Positions 1-10,733 of a stretch of DNA of 64,000 nt are shown here, piece after piece (positions within the stretch are counted from its first letter, which is position 1; each line of letters opens with the position of its first letter). This DNA comes from Cephalotrichum gorgonifer. Taxonomy: Eukaryota; Ascomycota; Sordariomycetes; Microascales; Microascaceae. The position numbers and the translations under genes were made by a program. The notes beneath the pieces were generated by a model that had not been told where the DNA came from, did no database searches, and saw only the letters and a list, made by a program, of their open reading frames with translations. Where the stretch lies: positions 391,981 through 455,980 of the forward strand of contig ONZQ02000006.1 of the NCBI GenBank assembly GCA_900312665.1, read 5' to 3'.

Positions 1-82
1 AGCCAGTTTGGGCACCCGACTTCGCGCTTTGAGAGCTACGAGTATAAACAAAAAGCCAGCTTACCCGCGTAACAACGCCAGG

Positions 83-561
83 ATGAAGGTCAAGATAACC
101 AAATGGAGCACGGTCGCCACCTGGAGATGGGATGTACCCGAGGACGACGTTTGTGGCATCTGTCAGGTCCACTACGACGGCACCTGCCCGACATGCAAAT
201 ATCCCGGCGATAACTGCAGCGTCTGTTAGTGCTATCCGAAACTCCCCTGTTGACTGCGACATAATATCCGCTAACTTCTCTCGTGAAACGCGCAGTGTCC
301 GGGACGTGCGGCCATATATTCCACATGGTATGAGATGATGCGGCAACCCCTTTCGCAATGCTTTGATGCGCGCTTACGCCTTACTTTCTAGCACTGTATC
401 CTTGAATGGGTAAAACAAGAGGCTGCCAAGGGCCAGTGTCCGATGTGTCGGCAGAGTATGTGTCTCTTTTCCTCCGAGAGACCTGATTCTACTAACATCT
501 CGGTGTAGGGTTTGAGTGGAACGACCAGACTGTTGAGAACACATCTGAGGTTGGAGAGTGA
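83..561 (+). CDS. APC11: Anaphase-promoting complex subunit 11 (RING-H2)
   Basis: Catalytic RING-H2 subunit of the anaphase-promoting complex, which recruits the E2 enzyme to ubiquitinate mitotic regulators. Four exons, 83-224, 296-327, 392-455 and 509-561, give a 96-residue protein, the normal family length. The sequence shows the family start (MKVKITKW), the Trp-rich stretch TWRWDVPEDDVCGICQVHYD, then CPTCKYPGDNC, SGTCGHIFHMHCILEW and KGQCPMCRQRFEW, which supply the zinc ligands. The start at 83 is chosen because the open frame upstream of it matches nothing in the family. All three introns are GT-AG and 64-71 nt or shorter. It is transcribed in the same direction as the unknown gene at 1191. 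The family assignment is secure; the exon borders are inferred from frame and motif continuity. Confidence 0.94.
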
Positions 562-1190
562 CAGGTCCAGCCGCTGGGGTTGGTGTCGGAGTTGGGGCTG
601 GTGTTGACGGCGTTGACGGGCCGGAACAGGTTGTTTTCTTTGACAGGGAGGCGTTTGCTTAAACATGTTTATCGGGATACCCCTTGTGTGACATATGCCA
701 TCATGCCCAAGCTAGTGAATATGAATCAGACGAAACTCAGACTAACTTAGACGAACGTGACAAAGCCAGCCGCCTTGAATGGGTGATGAGAGACACCCCC
801 AAAACCGGACTTGGTGCATCAAACGTCAATATGTAGTCTATAAACCTAGACAGCAACGGATAAACTCTAGTCACAATCAGACCAAGTCATGCAATTAATG
901 AAGATATAATACAATCAAAACTGACCAAGGTACGAGAATTTATCTCCAAGGTATTACACCACCAGCCAGGCACACCTATATCCCCTGCATCTCACGTGCC
1001 GATAAGATAAGTCAAGGAGCTCCCCACCCCCGAACCCAACGGGTCCTCCCGGATACAAGTAGACATATCCCTCAGCATCACCATCATCTCCAGCATCTCG
1101 ACGATGCCCCGGAACGGCTTCCCAAGCTATATCAACGCCTGATAGCCCGAACAAACAAATGAGTACGACCACCCGATCGTGGATCTCGCC
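562..1190. other. Intergenic, APC11 to unknown gene
   Basis: No gene recognised. A short upstream ORF starts at 1159 (11 codons, stop TGA at 1192-1194) and overlaps the start of the next gene. One TACAAGTA octamer lies at 1054-1061. Confidence 0.6.
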
Positions 1191-1991
1191 ATGATGTCCC
1201 CCGGGACTGCGTCGTCGCCCCCCGCTGCGGCGCCGCCGCAAGGTACCACCAGCCCGCAACCACAGCCGCACGCCTTCTCCCCGCCCAGGCAGCAGCATCA
1301 CGACCACCACCCCCCCGACCTAGAAAAAGAAGAAGAAGAAGAACAAGACCCATCCCGAGGAGGAGGCCCACCCGGAGCCGCGAAACTGCCTCCGCTCTTC
1401 GCCCTCGTGCACAACTCCACCTCCAGGACGACGCACCACCCCCACGTCCACTACATATTCGCCGACGACGACCCGGACGTCCTGACGGAGGCGCTGGCGG
1501 CCGCGGACCCTTCCTCGTCGGCCGCCGCTGCCGCGGCGGGAGAGGGGCCGACGCGGTCCGTGCTCCTGGACCTCGAAGCCGGGGACGACGGCGGGTGGAG
1601 GGTGTCTCGCGCCGCGAGCCTCTCGGCGGACTGGGCCGTCGTCGACGCCGGGCTGCGGGGGATGGAGGACGCCGAGGGGAAGGGCGGGGAGGGGACGGGC
1701 GCGCTCATGCTCCGGATCGAGGGCGTGGATGGGGAGGGGAGCGGAGATGTTGTGGAGTCGCCTGGGGAGGGGAGCGGCACGAGGAGCGAGAGGGAGGAGT
1801 ACGGGACTCTGCTGGAGGAGTTTGAGAGGCGGATGACGGTTATGAGGAGGGTTGTGCAGGCGGGGGAGGGTAGGAGGCGGGTCGTGATACCGGAAGGTGG
1901 CGGCGAGGCCGAAGAGGAAGGGGAGAGGAGTGGCGGGAAGGGAGAAGGGGCGGAGGACCAGGTTCAGGCTGGGAGCAGAGTGGGGGACTGA
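1191..1991 (+). CDS. Unknown fungal protein, acidic and Pro/Gly/Glu-rich
   Basis: Single open frame encoding 266 residues; I do not recognise a named family. The first ATG in this frame is at 1191 (ATGATG), so translation may start at 1191 or 1194; the frame itself opens earlier with a GTG. The N-terminal 60 residues are Pro/Gln/His-rich and end in a Glu run. The central part looks like a folded core: PLFALVHNSTSRTTHHPHVH, then YIFADDDPDVLTEALAAADP and SVLLDLEAGDDGGWRV. After that comes YGTLLEEFERRMTVMRRVV, likely helical, and a low-complexity Gly/Glu tail. No signal peptide or membrane segment is seen. Third codon positions are strongly G/C. I believe the core is a conserved fungal family of unknown function, but that is memory, not a search. 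Confidence 0.7.
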   Translation: MMSPGTASSPPAAAPPQGTTSPQPQPHAFSPPRQQHHDHHPPDLEKEEEEEQDPSRGGGPPGAAKLPPLFALVHNSTSRTTHHPHVHYIFADDDPDVLTEALAAADPSSSAAAAAAGEGPTRSVLLDLEAGDDGGWRVSRAASLSADWAVVDAGLRGMEDAEGKGGEGTGALMLRIEGVDGEGSGDVVESPGEGSGTRSEREEYGTLLEEFERRMTVMRRVVQAGEGRRRVVIPEGGGEAEEEGERSGGKGEGAEDQVQAGSRVGD

Positions 1992-3278
1992 GGCGGGGGC
2001 GGGATTGACTTCCCAGCAGTATTTCAGCCATCTGCCATGGCGACGGGCCAACCTGTCGCCTCTCTCCCAACTTTCATCACGTTCCCGGACCTGAAAACGA
2101 TGACCGCCTTCTCCTCGCGAGACAGAAAGGCACCCCTCTCCCTTTCTCCGGGCCGGTAAGGAGCAGATTAGCAAGCGAGCGATCCTATCATGAATGGGCC
2201 TTGCCCTTCCCGCGACATAGACTTTACGATGTCGCCCCTTCACTCCCCATGCGAGGGCACACCACGACAACGTCAAGCAACACCGCCACCTCATTTTCCA
2301 ACTCTGGACACACCGAACGCCTCTCATCACCATCCTGCCCGAACACCAGAACCTCGGGACTAGGATATCAACCTCGGCCAACTCAGTTCTCTACTCACAT
2401 TTTCTAACGACTTCGGAGGGCGCCTTCGGTCCTGTACCCTTGGACACGGGTACGCTATGACCTGGTCAAGCTAGCTACACCTAATGTAATACTACTTAAT
2501 GAACCTATATTGGGATTCCGTGACGCGCTGTGGTAGCCCATGGAAATATGAGACATGAGGTGGGACACGTAGTGGAGGTCTAGCGGAAACGGAGGGAGTC
2601 GCATGTACTTCTGTCCGTCGGGTGTAAGCCATGGAAGTTTCCATAAGGCGGGGAGTGTTTTCCGTTTTCAGCCTTGCAATATCCCAGGGGAAGTCACCAC
2701 CCGCCAAGGAAGAAGCAATCAAAATATTAATTCAAGATTTTGCCCGGTTCCTTTTTTACTAAATACCTATACGTGTTCCTCAAAGGGTACGGACTGCTCC
2801 GAAGAAGAGAAAGGGGGGAAAGAAACCCGTGCAAGGTGTAAGAAAGGAAGCAACCCTCCCAAGACAAACGAAATAGCAAAAGGGGAAAAAAGGGGGGGGA
2901 AACGATGGCAGAGACAACAACACAGCACATAAGAACAGGTGACAAAAAGACCAACGACGGAAACAAAGCAAAAGATATAACAAAGAAGCCCCCCCCCTCC
3001 CTTTCCCGTTTTCCCCTGCCTAGCCTGCTAAATAGAAGAGAACAAAGACGTGGATGGGAAAGAATGCTTGCAATGAATAACCCCCGAATGGAATGGGTCC
3101 GGGGGAGGGAATCGAGGTGGTTCTGGAGGCGTGTACGGGGTTCGTAGGCTCTCGTTTTATACAGGTAACACTAGGAAGGTCTGCCTCCTCCCCGCTATCT
3201 GCCGTAATAGGGGTATCAGGACCGCGCGCACCATTCAGCTTGCGCCCAGCCTGTGATTAGGCGTAGATTAGACAAGTA
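1992..3278. other. Intergenic, about 1.3 kb
   Basis: No gene recognised. The stretch 2790-3050 is purine-rich (GGGGAAA and A-rich runs) and low in complexity, giving spurious open frames on both strands. It probably includes 3' untranslated regions of the two converging neighbours. Confidence 0.5.
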
Positions 3279-5003
3279 TTAGGCCGCTTCGCGGAGAGCG
3301 CGCCTGAACTTGGCGCTAGGCGCGAGGGCTTCGTTTAGGTGGCGAGGCAAGTTTGGGACCGTCTGGACAAGCGCTTCCTTGATAGCTGCCACGTCGGCAA
3401 CCGTGACGCCTCGCTTCTGGTTGTTGTTCGTGTTGGAGTTATTATCACCGCCGCCACCACCACGGTTGCCCAGCTGACCGGTAACTGGATGAGGGTTAGC
3501 AATTCATCCCCTGGGACGAGTAGAGAACCGAAGGGGTAAGGGCACATACCAGCCAGATAGACGACGACGATAATTACGACGACGATGATGATAGCAACTG
3601 AAAACATGTGTTAGCTGATCCATTGCTCTGAAAGATAGACAGAGACGCTGGAAAGCGGGCTGAACATACTGGTAATACCCAGGCACCACCACTTCTTCCT
3701 CCGCGTCGCGTAGGCTGTCTTGACGGCCGTTTCGATCTCGGTGTTACCCTTGTCGAGGTTCTCAACAACATCTACGGCGCCCTCCTCGATTTGGTTGACG
3801 GCGACCTCCTGCTGGATGACGAGGGTATTCATATCCTGGAATAGCTGGGCCAGCTCCGTCATTTGCCTCTCGATCTTGAGGATCTGGTTGTGCCTGTCCT
3901 TGACGTTGTTGAGCGCCGCCGAGGCCTGGCCCTGGCGGTTGCTCTGCATGAGGGCCTGGGTGAAGACCTGACCGCCCTCGGCACCGTCGACGGCCCGGCT
4001 GACCTCCTCATCGGTAGCATCGGGCCTGACGATCCTGAACTGGCGGGCAATCTGACCCTGCATTTCCCTCCGGAAGTCGGCCTCGACAGTCTGGTACTGG
4101 TTGATGGCGGCCTTCAGGCTCCTGTCCACGCGCTCGACCTGGCGCGAGTTCATGGGCTGGCTGGCCTCGGGGCTGGACTTGACCTTGCGGACGCGGTCGA
4201 CCAAGGATCGGTACAGGGCCATTGTCTCGGAGGAGAGGGCGTCAACATCGCGGTTGACTCGGCTGTTGCTGGAGGTGTCGGTGTCGCCGAGGGCTGCGCG
4301 GTGGAGGTTCCGGAGCTGGTTCAGGTTCTGCTCGACCTGGCCGATGCCCCTGTCGATATCGCTGCATTCGTTCAGGATGGAGTTCCCGCCATTGCTGCTG
4401 CCACCGTAGCCGCCCGACCCTGATTGCATGGGCGCCATCTCTACGTTGTTTCCTTGCATTCATGTCAGCGCCCTGCACATTCAGGAGACACGCGGGCTAT
4501 GCCCTACCTCCGTAGTTGTTGTTCCTAGCACCACCATAGGGCGAAGGGCCCTGGCCGTATGAGGCCTGGGGAGGCGGCCTGTTGGGCGCACCTCCATAGC
4601 CGCCACCTGCCGAGGGTTCATCCCTCTCGTCGAAGGGGTTTTGCCTTCCGTAACTGTCGTGATAATGGGATTAGCAATGGCCGCATGGTCGTCGAATCAC
4701 AAGGTAAACAGTGGCGGCGGGGGGCCTAAGATTGGTAGGTACTACTAACCCGTACTGTTTCAATGGTTAGCATTCATGGGAATTCTACCAAGCGGTAACA
4801 GCGTGCCAAGAAGGAAAAGAAGAAGGGACGGAGGGTCTGAAAAGGAGGAGATGGTGATAGCATTCGTGAAGGAAAACAAGGCGAGATGGGTGCGTCGAGC
4901 AATGGCGCTGACGAGCGAAGACTTTCTCAATGTGCAGCGACAGAGCGATGGGTGGGATGAGACAGCTGGGCGCCAAGAACAATCTGGCGATACTCACACT
5001 CAT
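3279..5003 (-). CDS. SSO1: Plasma-membrane syntaxin (Qa-SNARE), Sso1 type
   Basis: Qa-SNARE that pairs with Sec9- and Snc-type SNAREs to fuse secretory vesicles with the plasma membrane. Exons in transcript order: 4998-5003, 4750-4754, 4508-4653, 3670-4452, 3550-3597 and 3279-3484, giving 397 residues. The protein starts MSYGYGRQNPFDERDEPSAG and continues with a Gly/Pro/Asn-rich leader, then a three-helix Habc domain (from about residue 80) and a SNARE motif with the zero-layer Gln in LAQLFQDMNTLVIQQEVAV. Then come RRKKWWCLG and one membrane anchor (about 20 residues of I, V and A). Two oddities: the first two coding exons are only 6 and 5 nt, and about 68 residues follow the anchor although syntaxins normally end there. 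The core identity is certain; the extreme ends of the model rest on splice-site reasoning. Confidence 0.9.
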
Positions 5004-6670
5004 AGTGTCTGTCGGTGGAAGATTAGCTGCGCCTTGGGCTAGGAGGATGGATTAGGAGAGCGGGCAAGCCGTCGTCGAGGAAGGCGCAAATGTTCGTTCT
5101 CGGCGCAATGTGGAAAGGCGATACAGGTGAAGGAAAGTCTAGTGTTGAGATGATTGTAGAGGTTGAGATTTCGAGACCTGCGAGAAGTTCGTCTCCGAAA
5201 GCGAAAGTGTTTGGGGTTGTTGGAAAAAGGGAGTGAGCGGGAAAATGAATGACGGGTACAATGGTGGTGTTACATGGGCAGGGTATTTGGGAGGTACTCC
5301 GTACCGATAAGGGTCAGGGGTGGATACTGGCACAGTCCAAACCGGTCTTGGGGACCTGAGTCCACTGAGCGAGGCTGTGGTAGTGGCGTTTTAAGCACGC
5401 CTCCCAATACTACCACCGCTAGTGAGAGGTACAAGCATAAATATGCGCCACGCTAGTATATTTCCTTCCTAGCACCAATCTTTACGTTGGACGAAGTACT
5501 TGTAGTCAGGGCGAAGTGCAGCGGGGTCTGCAAGTTCTCCATACGAGTACCTCGGGACCTGAAATGATCGGCGCGTGTGGAACATTTCCAGGGATGAATG
5601 GGCTTCAGAATCTTGATCTCCACTGAATTAGAATTACCGTCATCTCGCGAGAAGAAAGAAAAGTGATAAAGGCCCCCTCCCCGAGCCGCCTCCAAGTACT
5701 TTACCAGCTTTACGAATACGAGTAATGATCCCACCTCCTATCATCGAAATATTAGGTTTTACTGTACGAATAGTACGGGCAATAATAATACCAGCATCGC
5801 AACGTAGTATGCGCGGCGATGTGATGTCGCACAGAGTCATTCATTGGCGAGGTTGTGTTCACTCCGCCGCTTACAAGTATGTACTTCTTGTATCTTCGCG
5901 GATAATATTATGAGTACTCCCTCACAAAGACCCCATCATTGAGGGAGTACATGTTTGCAAGGACTCGAATTTTCGTCAGCAGGGACCCTGGCACGACGAC
6001 GAGGAGCAAGTAGGCACACTTTTTAGCAGCCAGCAATCAATGCCTACTATATTATCTGGATATAGTTGCTCCATAATATATCCTGCATGTACTTCCTGGG
6101 AGTCTATCATCAGCACGGGTGACCATGCGAGGATGCCGAGTCTCATTGAAACACAACCAAACACAACTCATGCGCGCTGGGGTGCAGAAGGGTGTTTGAG
6201 ACGTCTGTCAGCTGTTCCAGCGACGGAACTCGCTGGCCAGCCAATCCGAGGCAAGGGCAATAAGTGGTTGAAGTCAAAGTTTCATCCCTCATGTCCCCTT
6301 CGAGTCCACGAACACATGGAAGCACGAGCACAGACACAAGGACGAGTTTTCTGTGTACCATCCCCCATCAGGGAACCAGGGCGAGATGTGAGCTGTGTTA
6401 GCGATATCGCCCCGACACAGTGACATTCGACGTATTTGAGGCTGAGCCGCCTGCCGCTTACCTCTACTACAACGCCACTCACCACTCACTGGCGAGCCAG
6501 CCTACCATGTCTTGGTTTGTAGGTTTCTACAAATAGATTTTTGCTCACCTGCTTGCTTGCTTACTCGCCCCGCACAACCCTTTCCCCCATTAAGTCCGTA
6601 CACACTACTCAGATTCGTAGCTAATACGGATTCCATACTCACCCCAAACTCTGCTCCCACCGCACTCGTA
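5004..6670. other. Intergenic, upstream of the syntaxin
   Basis: No gene recognised. Contains TACTCCGTA (5295-5303) and TACTTGTA/TACAAGTA (5497-5504, 5872-5879), short motifs that recur between genes in this window. The stretch 5725-6070 is comparatively A+T-rich. Confidence 0.5.
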
Positions 6671-7156
6671 ATGGCAGTGAAGGAGATCATGTCTTCGTGG
6701 TACCGCCACAGCGGGCTCAACTACTTCCTCTTAGACGCGCGTTTACTCGTAATACTCTGTCCGGCACCCCCCTCATCCATACGTAGCCACCATCAGCATC
6801 TCCCAAATCCCGAATCCATGACGACGTCATGTCATCCAGCCTCGCCCAACAATCTAGTAACGGACCCTGGTCACTCGCCACCTGTGGGACCGATGAGTCC
6901 AGTGCCCACGGATAAAAAAAAAAGCAACCCTGCTATAGGATCCCACCACAATGGCGCCGCCTCTTGTACGGAGTAATGCGAGTACGAGCACCTCTCCGCT
7001 CCCGCCCCAGGGGCTCTTCCCGAGTCCGCGACGCACCTCACGAAGCGGGAGAGGCTTGGCGCCCAGGGGTCGATCTTCAAGCTCCAGCCGCGCCTGCTCG
7101 CACTGTTTTCCATCTTCGGGTTGAGCCTCACCGGGGGAAGACTAGACCGCCGTTGA
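6671..7156 (+). CDS. Possible overlooked small gene (uncertain)
   Basis: An open frame runs from 6512 to a TAA at 6974-6976, and the same frame continues from 6977 to a TGA at 7154-7156. The TAA sits inside a possible 45-nt GT-AG intron (6966-7010) whose removal preserves the frame. ATG 6671 opens with MAVKEIMSSWYRHSGLNYF. The downstream part contains THLTKRERLGAQGSIFKLQP followed by RLLALFSIFG, with almost all third codon positions G or C as in real genes here. I recognise no family. A protein-like minus-strand frame (ending TGA at 7128-7130, reading ..VNEPSRELLRAMEEFNGG..) overlaps its end, so strand assignment is not safe. It could also be a decaying gene. Confidence 0.3.
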
Positions 7157-7510
7157 ACTCTTCCATCGCCCTTAGAAGCTCCCGGGACGGTTCGTTCACC
7201 GCCGTAAAGACTAAATCATGCTTGGCGAGTGGGTGGAGCAACCCGCATATCCCGCAGGCGTCTACTATCATCGCACGTCGGTCCCCTTGGTGGAGACAAT
7301 GGGTCAAGGTTTCAATCCCGTTCCATACTCGCGGACGGATTCTCCACCGCGGGATACAAGGAGTAATAAGCGAGCGTCGCGATAAGACAATGCCGCTGGA
7401 GTAATAGTAGAATGCTGTATTAACCTTCCCCCTCTCGCTTCTCTCCTCACATCGGAGAGGACAGGAAACCTCTCCTTCTAGCTACGATTACATCTAGAGC
7501 TTCCCACCCT
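7157..7510. other. Intergenic with a protein-like minus-strand frame
   Basis: The minus-strand frame entering from about 7430 and ending at 7128 is open and protein-like (DACGICGLLHPLAKHDLVF) but lacks a clear start. No other feature seen; it probably includes the 3' untranslated region of the MEMO gene. Confidence 0.35.
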
Positions 7511-8569
7511 TCACACGACGGCATAGGCCGCCCCGTAGCTAACGCTAGAATCGCTCGGCTCGTCAACGAGCCCGCTCCTCTGGTACTGCACGAACCGGAA
7601 CCTCAGCCCCTCCCTCACCTCCTCCATCGCCGCCATCGTGACCCCGATGGGGTGCCTCCCGCAGACCGTATTCTTCGTCTTAGCGATGTTCCCGTAGAAC
7701 GCGTCGTGGCTCCCCGTCTCGATGGCGTCCATGGCGAGCTGGTCCACCATCTTTATCGTCTCGTGGATCGGCCTGCCCTCCGGCGCGCCCCTAGCCCCCC
7801 TCGGCAGCGTCCTCAGGCCCGCCAGGTCGGCGGCGGGCGAGTACACGGCGTAGTCGAACCTCCGCCCCCAGTGACAGAAGTCAGAGCTGACGACGAAGGC
7901 GTTCTCGGCCGACGCGAGGTGCGGCGCCAGCAGCCTGCCCACCGCCTTCTCGGCGGCGCTGTCGTTGTCGCCCACGAGTAGGGGCACGATGGTAGGGAAG
8001 TCGGAGGGGGAGGGGAACGTCTCCTGCATGCGCTTGTAGAGGTATGGGAGGTGCATCTCGAGCGAGTGCTCGGAGATGTCGTTCTTGAGCGGGATGTCCC
8101 GGAAGGAGCCCGCGGCCTTGATGGCCGCTGTGGTTTCCGTGTCCACGACTAGGTCGCCGAAGGGAGTCTCGTACTTGGAGCATGTGGTCACGGCGCAGCC
8201 GGAGAGGTAGTAGGTGTGCGAGGGGCCGAGGACGAAGACGCGCTTGATCCCGCTTAGGTCGAGGCACTTGTAGGCCCAGGCGGCGCATGGGCCCGAGTAT
8301 GAGTAGCCCGCGTGACTGTTGGGGATGGGGGACTTCTAGTTAGCTACAAACTGGGCCTACGTTACGCGATAGGTTTTAAGATAGGTATGGGTAGAAACTT
8401 GGGCCACGCACGGGGCGATGACGACTCTAGCTCCGGGAATGGGAAGGCTGCTGTCGTGGATGGAGCTCGGAACTTCCTCGAGGTTTTGCTCAAGCTCGCT
8501 GGAGAGGACCGTTGGGTCGTCCTCGTACCAGCTACCGGCATGGCTTGCAGGGCGTGTTCGATCAGACAT
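7511..8569 (-). CDS. MHO1: MEMO1/Mho1-like protein
   Basis: Member of the MEMO family, related in fold to non-heme iron dioxygenases; the human homologue is described as a copper- and redox-linked protein, and the fungal role is poorly defined. Exons 8412-8569 and 7511-8315 give 320 residues, a typical length. Family motifs: RPASHAGSWYEDDP at the N-terminus, HAGYSYSGPCAAWAYKCLD, VFVLGPSHTYYLSGCAV, the His in SEHSLEMHLPYLYKRM, VVSSDFCHWGRRFDY and the late Cys in KNTVCGRHPIGVT. These include the conserved His, His and Cys of the putative metal site. The start at 8569 is the first ATG; the open frame further upstream begins only with TTG. One GT-AG intron of 96 nt. Confidence 0.93.
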
Positions 8570-9085
8570 TTTGTGGCTCGTCTCGGTCGACAATCTCTAG
8601 GAGAGAAAGTAGCTTCTAAAGCAGAAGGGTTTCGAGGGTCAAGTTGAGCTGTTGGGGAAGCCGGGAGCTCGGAGGTGGAAGTGGGGAGGTGGCAGCGGCA
8701 TGGGGAAGCTGGAAGCTGGTGTGCCCCGCACCACCTGCACCACGCATCACTGCATGACATGGAGGGGTACATGTAACATCCGAGCTCAGGAAAGTAAAGG
8801 CACCCCCAGTCCAATGAGATCGTACGTAGGTTTCCGGCTTGGACTAATAGAATTCACGGTAAGAGGATTCTTACGTTTAAACAAGAAACTTCTGTATTAC
8901 TTGCTCTTGTTTCCGAAGTCTTTGTAAATGGTATGTATACAAGTCAGTATTCCTTCGCTGCTCGTTAAAATTGACAACCACCACCCTGCCATAAACGCCT
9001 TTCCCCATACCCCAAACCATGAACACCAAGTAGCAAATGTACGCCCAGCGTAATGAACCCGATAATCGAAAACAGCCATCACACG
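8570..9085. other. Intergenic, MHO1 to Cys-rich protein
   Basis: No gene recognised. It holds the promoter of MHO1 and the 3' region of the gene at 9086, which is on the same strand. Confidence 0.5.
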
Positions 9086-9844
9086 CTAGAAGATGATAGC
9101 ATCAGAGGGCGTCGTCCACCCGATGCCCCCCACCCACACCTTCCTCCCAGCACACTGTAGACACTGCCTCTGACCGTCGATGTTCGTGACAGAGCAGTGC
9201 CCGCAGACACTCTTCCCGCAAGGCCCGCACGCGCAGTCCACCCCACAGCCGTCTACATCCATATCCATAGCGCCCGACTCGGAACCGGGCAGATCCGCTC
9301 CGCAATCGTCGCAGGTCGTCGCGGTCCTCATCGTCGACATGACATCGCCCCCGAGAGGTGGTGTCGAAGCAGCAAAGCTTGGCGCCGAGGAGATGGCCCA
9401 GAAATTATGCAGAGACCTCTGCGACGCGTCATGACTTGGCATCGGTGCCGCCGCCGGGGACGGGAAGCTGGCGTCGTGTGCTTGTGGCGTCGTCATCGAG
9501 TAGTCGACGTGGGGCGCGTGAGCCCCCGCAGAGGGCGGCTGCCTCTGGGCGGCGGAGAAGAGCATGTCGAGGGTACGTTCTGGGTCGGCAACAGGTGAGT
9601 TCGAGCTCCCGCTGCGGTGGTGGGCGCGCCATTCGTAGAACTTACGATGCACCTCGTCGTCCGACGGGCGGCTGTCTCGGGAGCGCTTGAGGGTGCGGCT
9701 GGGGAGGTGGTGCGGGTTCGCCATTGGCGACGACGCGAAGGGGTTGAGGCCGAAGGCGATTGGCGACGAGCATTGGAATGTGCTTGTCGTGGAGTGCGTG
9801 GGGGAGCTGAACTCCGAGACGGACCTCTTTCGCTTGAGAACCAT
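9086..9844 (-). CDS. Cys-rich protein with a PCNA-binding-like motif
   Basis: Intronless, 252 residues from the ATG at 9844 (MVLKRKRSVSEFSSP); a longer frame from 9904 is possible but the basic start looks natural. I do not recognise a named family. Basic stretches near residues 3-7 and 53-57 (KRSRD) could be nuclear-localisation signals. Residues 142-149, QRSLHNFW, fit the PIP-box pattern Q-x-x-hydrophobic-x-x-aromatic-aromatic used to bind PCNA. The C-terminal third has ten Cys: a CDDC pair (178/181), then 200, 204, 206, 209, 214, 217, 228 and 231. This arrangement suggests one or more zinc sites. The middle is Ser/Pro/Ala-rich and probably disordered. Function is inferred only from these motifs; a chromatin or replication role is a guess. 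Confidence 0.75.
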   Translation of the reverse strand: MVLKRKRSVSEFSSPTHSTTSTFQCSSPIAFGLNPFASSPMANPHHLPSRTLKRSRDSRPSDDEVHRKFYEWRAHHRSGSSNSPVADPERTLDMLFSAAQRQPPSAGAHAPHVDYSMTTPQAHDASFPSPAAAPMPSHDASQRSLHNFWAISSAPSFAASTPPLGGDVMSTMRTATTCDDCGADLPGSESGAMDMDVDGCGVDCACGPCGKSVCGHCSVTNIDGQRQCLQCAGRKVWVGGIGWTTPSDAIIF

Positions 9845-10733
9845 TTTGTTTCGTCTGGAGGTACTTAAGAGGATTTTTTGAGGGAGGGTGAATTCGTATG
9901 GCAAGTTAAGCAGACGATAAAGAGTACTGTAGTCTCGGTGGGTGGAGAATGGAGAATGGAGGATATGAATGGTTGTTGCAGTCTCGATCTGGACTTTGGG
10001 TTAAGATGGGTTCAAGGTGTCGGGACCGAATTGGTGGGAGACGGCAAGGTCTTATGAGTGTGGAAGTGGAGGGGACGGACCTGGGTTAAAGTGGCTGGAC
10101 AGGGGTGCACGAGCGCGCCGCGCTCTGTTGTGACGCGATGCGTAAAGTGGTCGCGACCGCCGGTGGCCCCAGCTAACGCCGTCCCCACATTTCCACAAAC
10201 ACACAAACTGGAGAAACTACTTCAGGGTCCCGACGCTAAACCAGGATTTGCTCTCTCCTTGCTTGCTTGTTCGCCACAGGCGGCTCTTCTGCCTCCGCGG
10301 GAGTGCAGGTAATAATAATACAGGTACAGGTAATAAACAGCCCTTGCCTACGAGTATGAACAATTACCATCCCTCAATTCTCTTCTTCTACCCCCACGCC
10401 TTCTTCCAACTGAATACAAGGCGAATAGGGCAAACTGGGTCATCTACCGAAACGACCTCGTTGTTCCATCCTTCCTTCGTTATCAAGTATCGGAGACAAG
10501 ACTTTTTGATCCTGCCTTATTTGCGAACAACTCCCCGCTTTGTAAATATAGGCCGTTTCATTTGTAGCATTCAAATTTTTATATAGCGGGGCCACGGACG
10601 ACGCTTTTTCACTCTAGCTCTGTTCCTCGATTTGACAAAGGAACCCGCCAAAATACATGTACATCCGCTTCTACCCTTACGACCCGCCATATCCGTATAT
10701 CAGTGTGATATCAGGAATCGAGCACCGCCCACG
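9845..10733. other. Divergent promoter region, Cys-rich protein and MAP1
   Basis: About 0.9 kb between divergently transcribed genes. No gene recognised. The repeated AATAATACAGGTACAGGTAATA near 10310-10335 is a small imperfect repeat. Confidence 0.5.

Noticed and set aside
1320..2381. 353-codon minus-strand frame opposite the unknown gene
   Set aside because: Arg/Pro/His-rich antisense shadow of the high-GC3 gene at 1191-1991; no domain.
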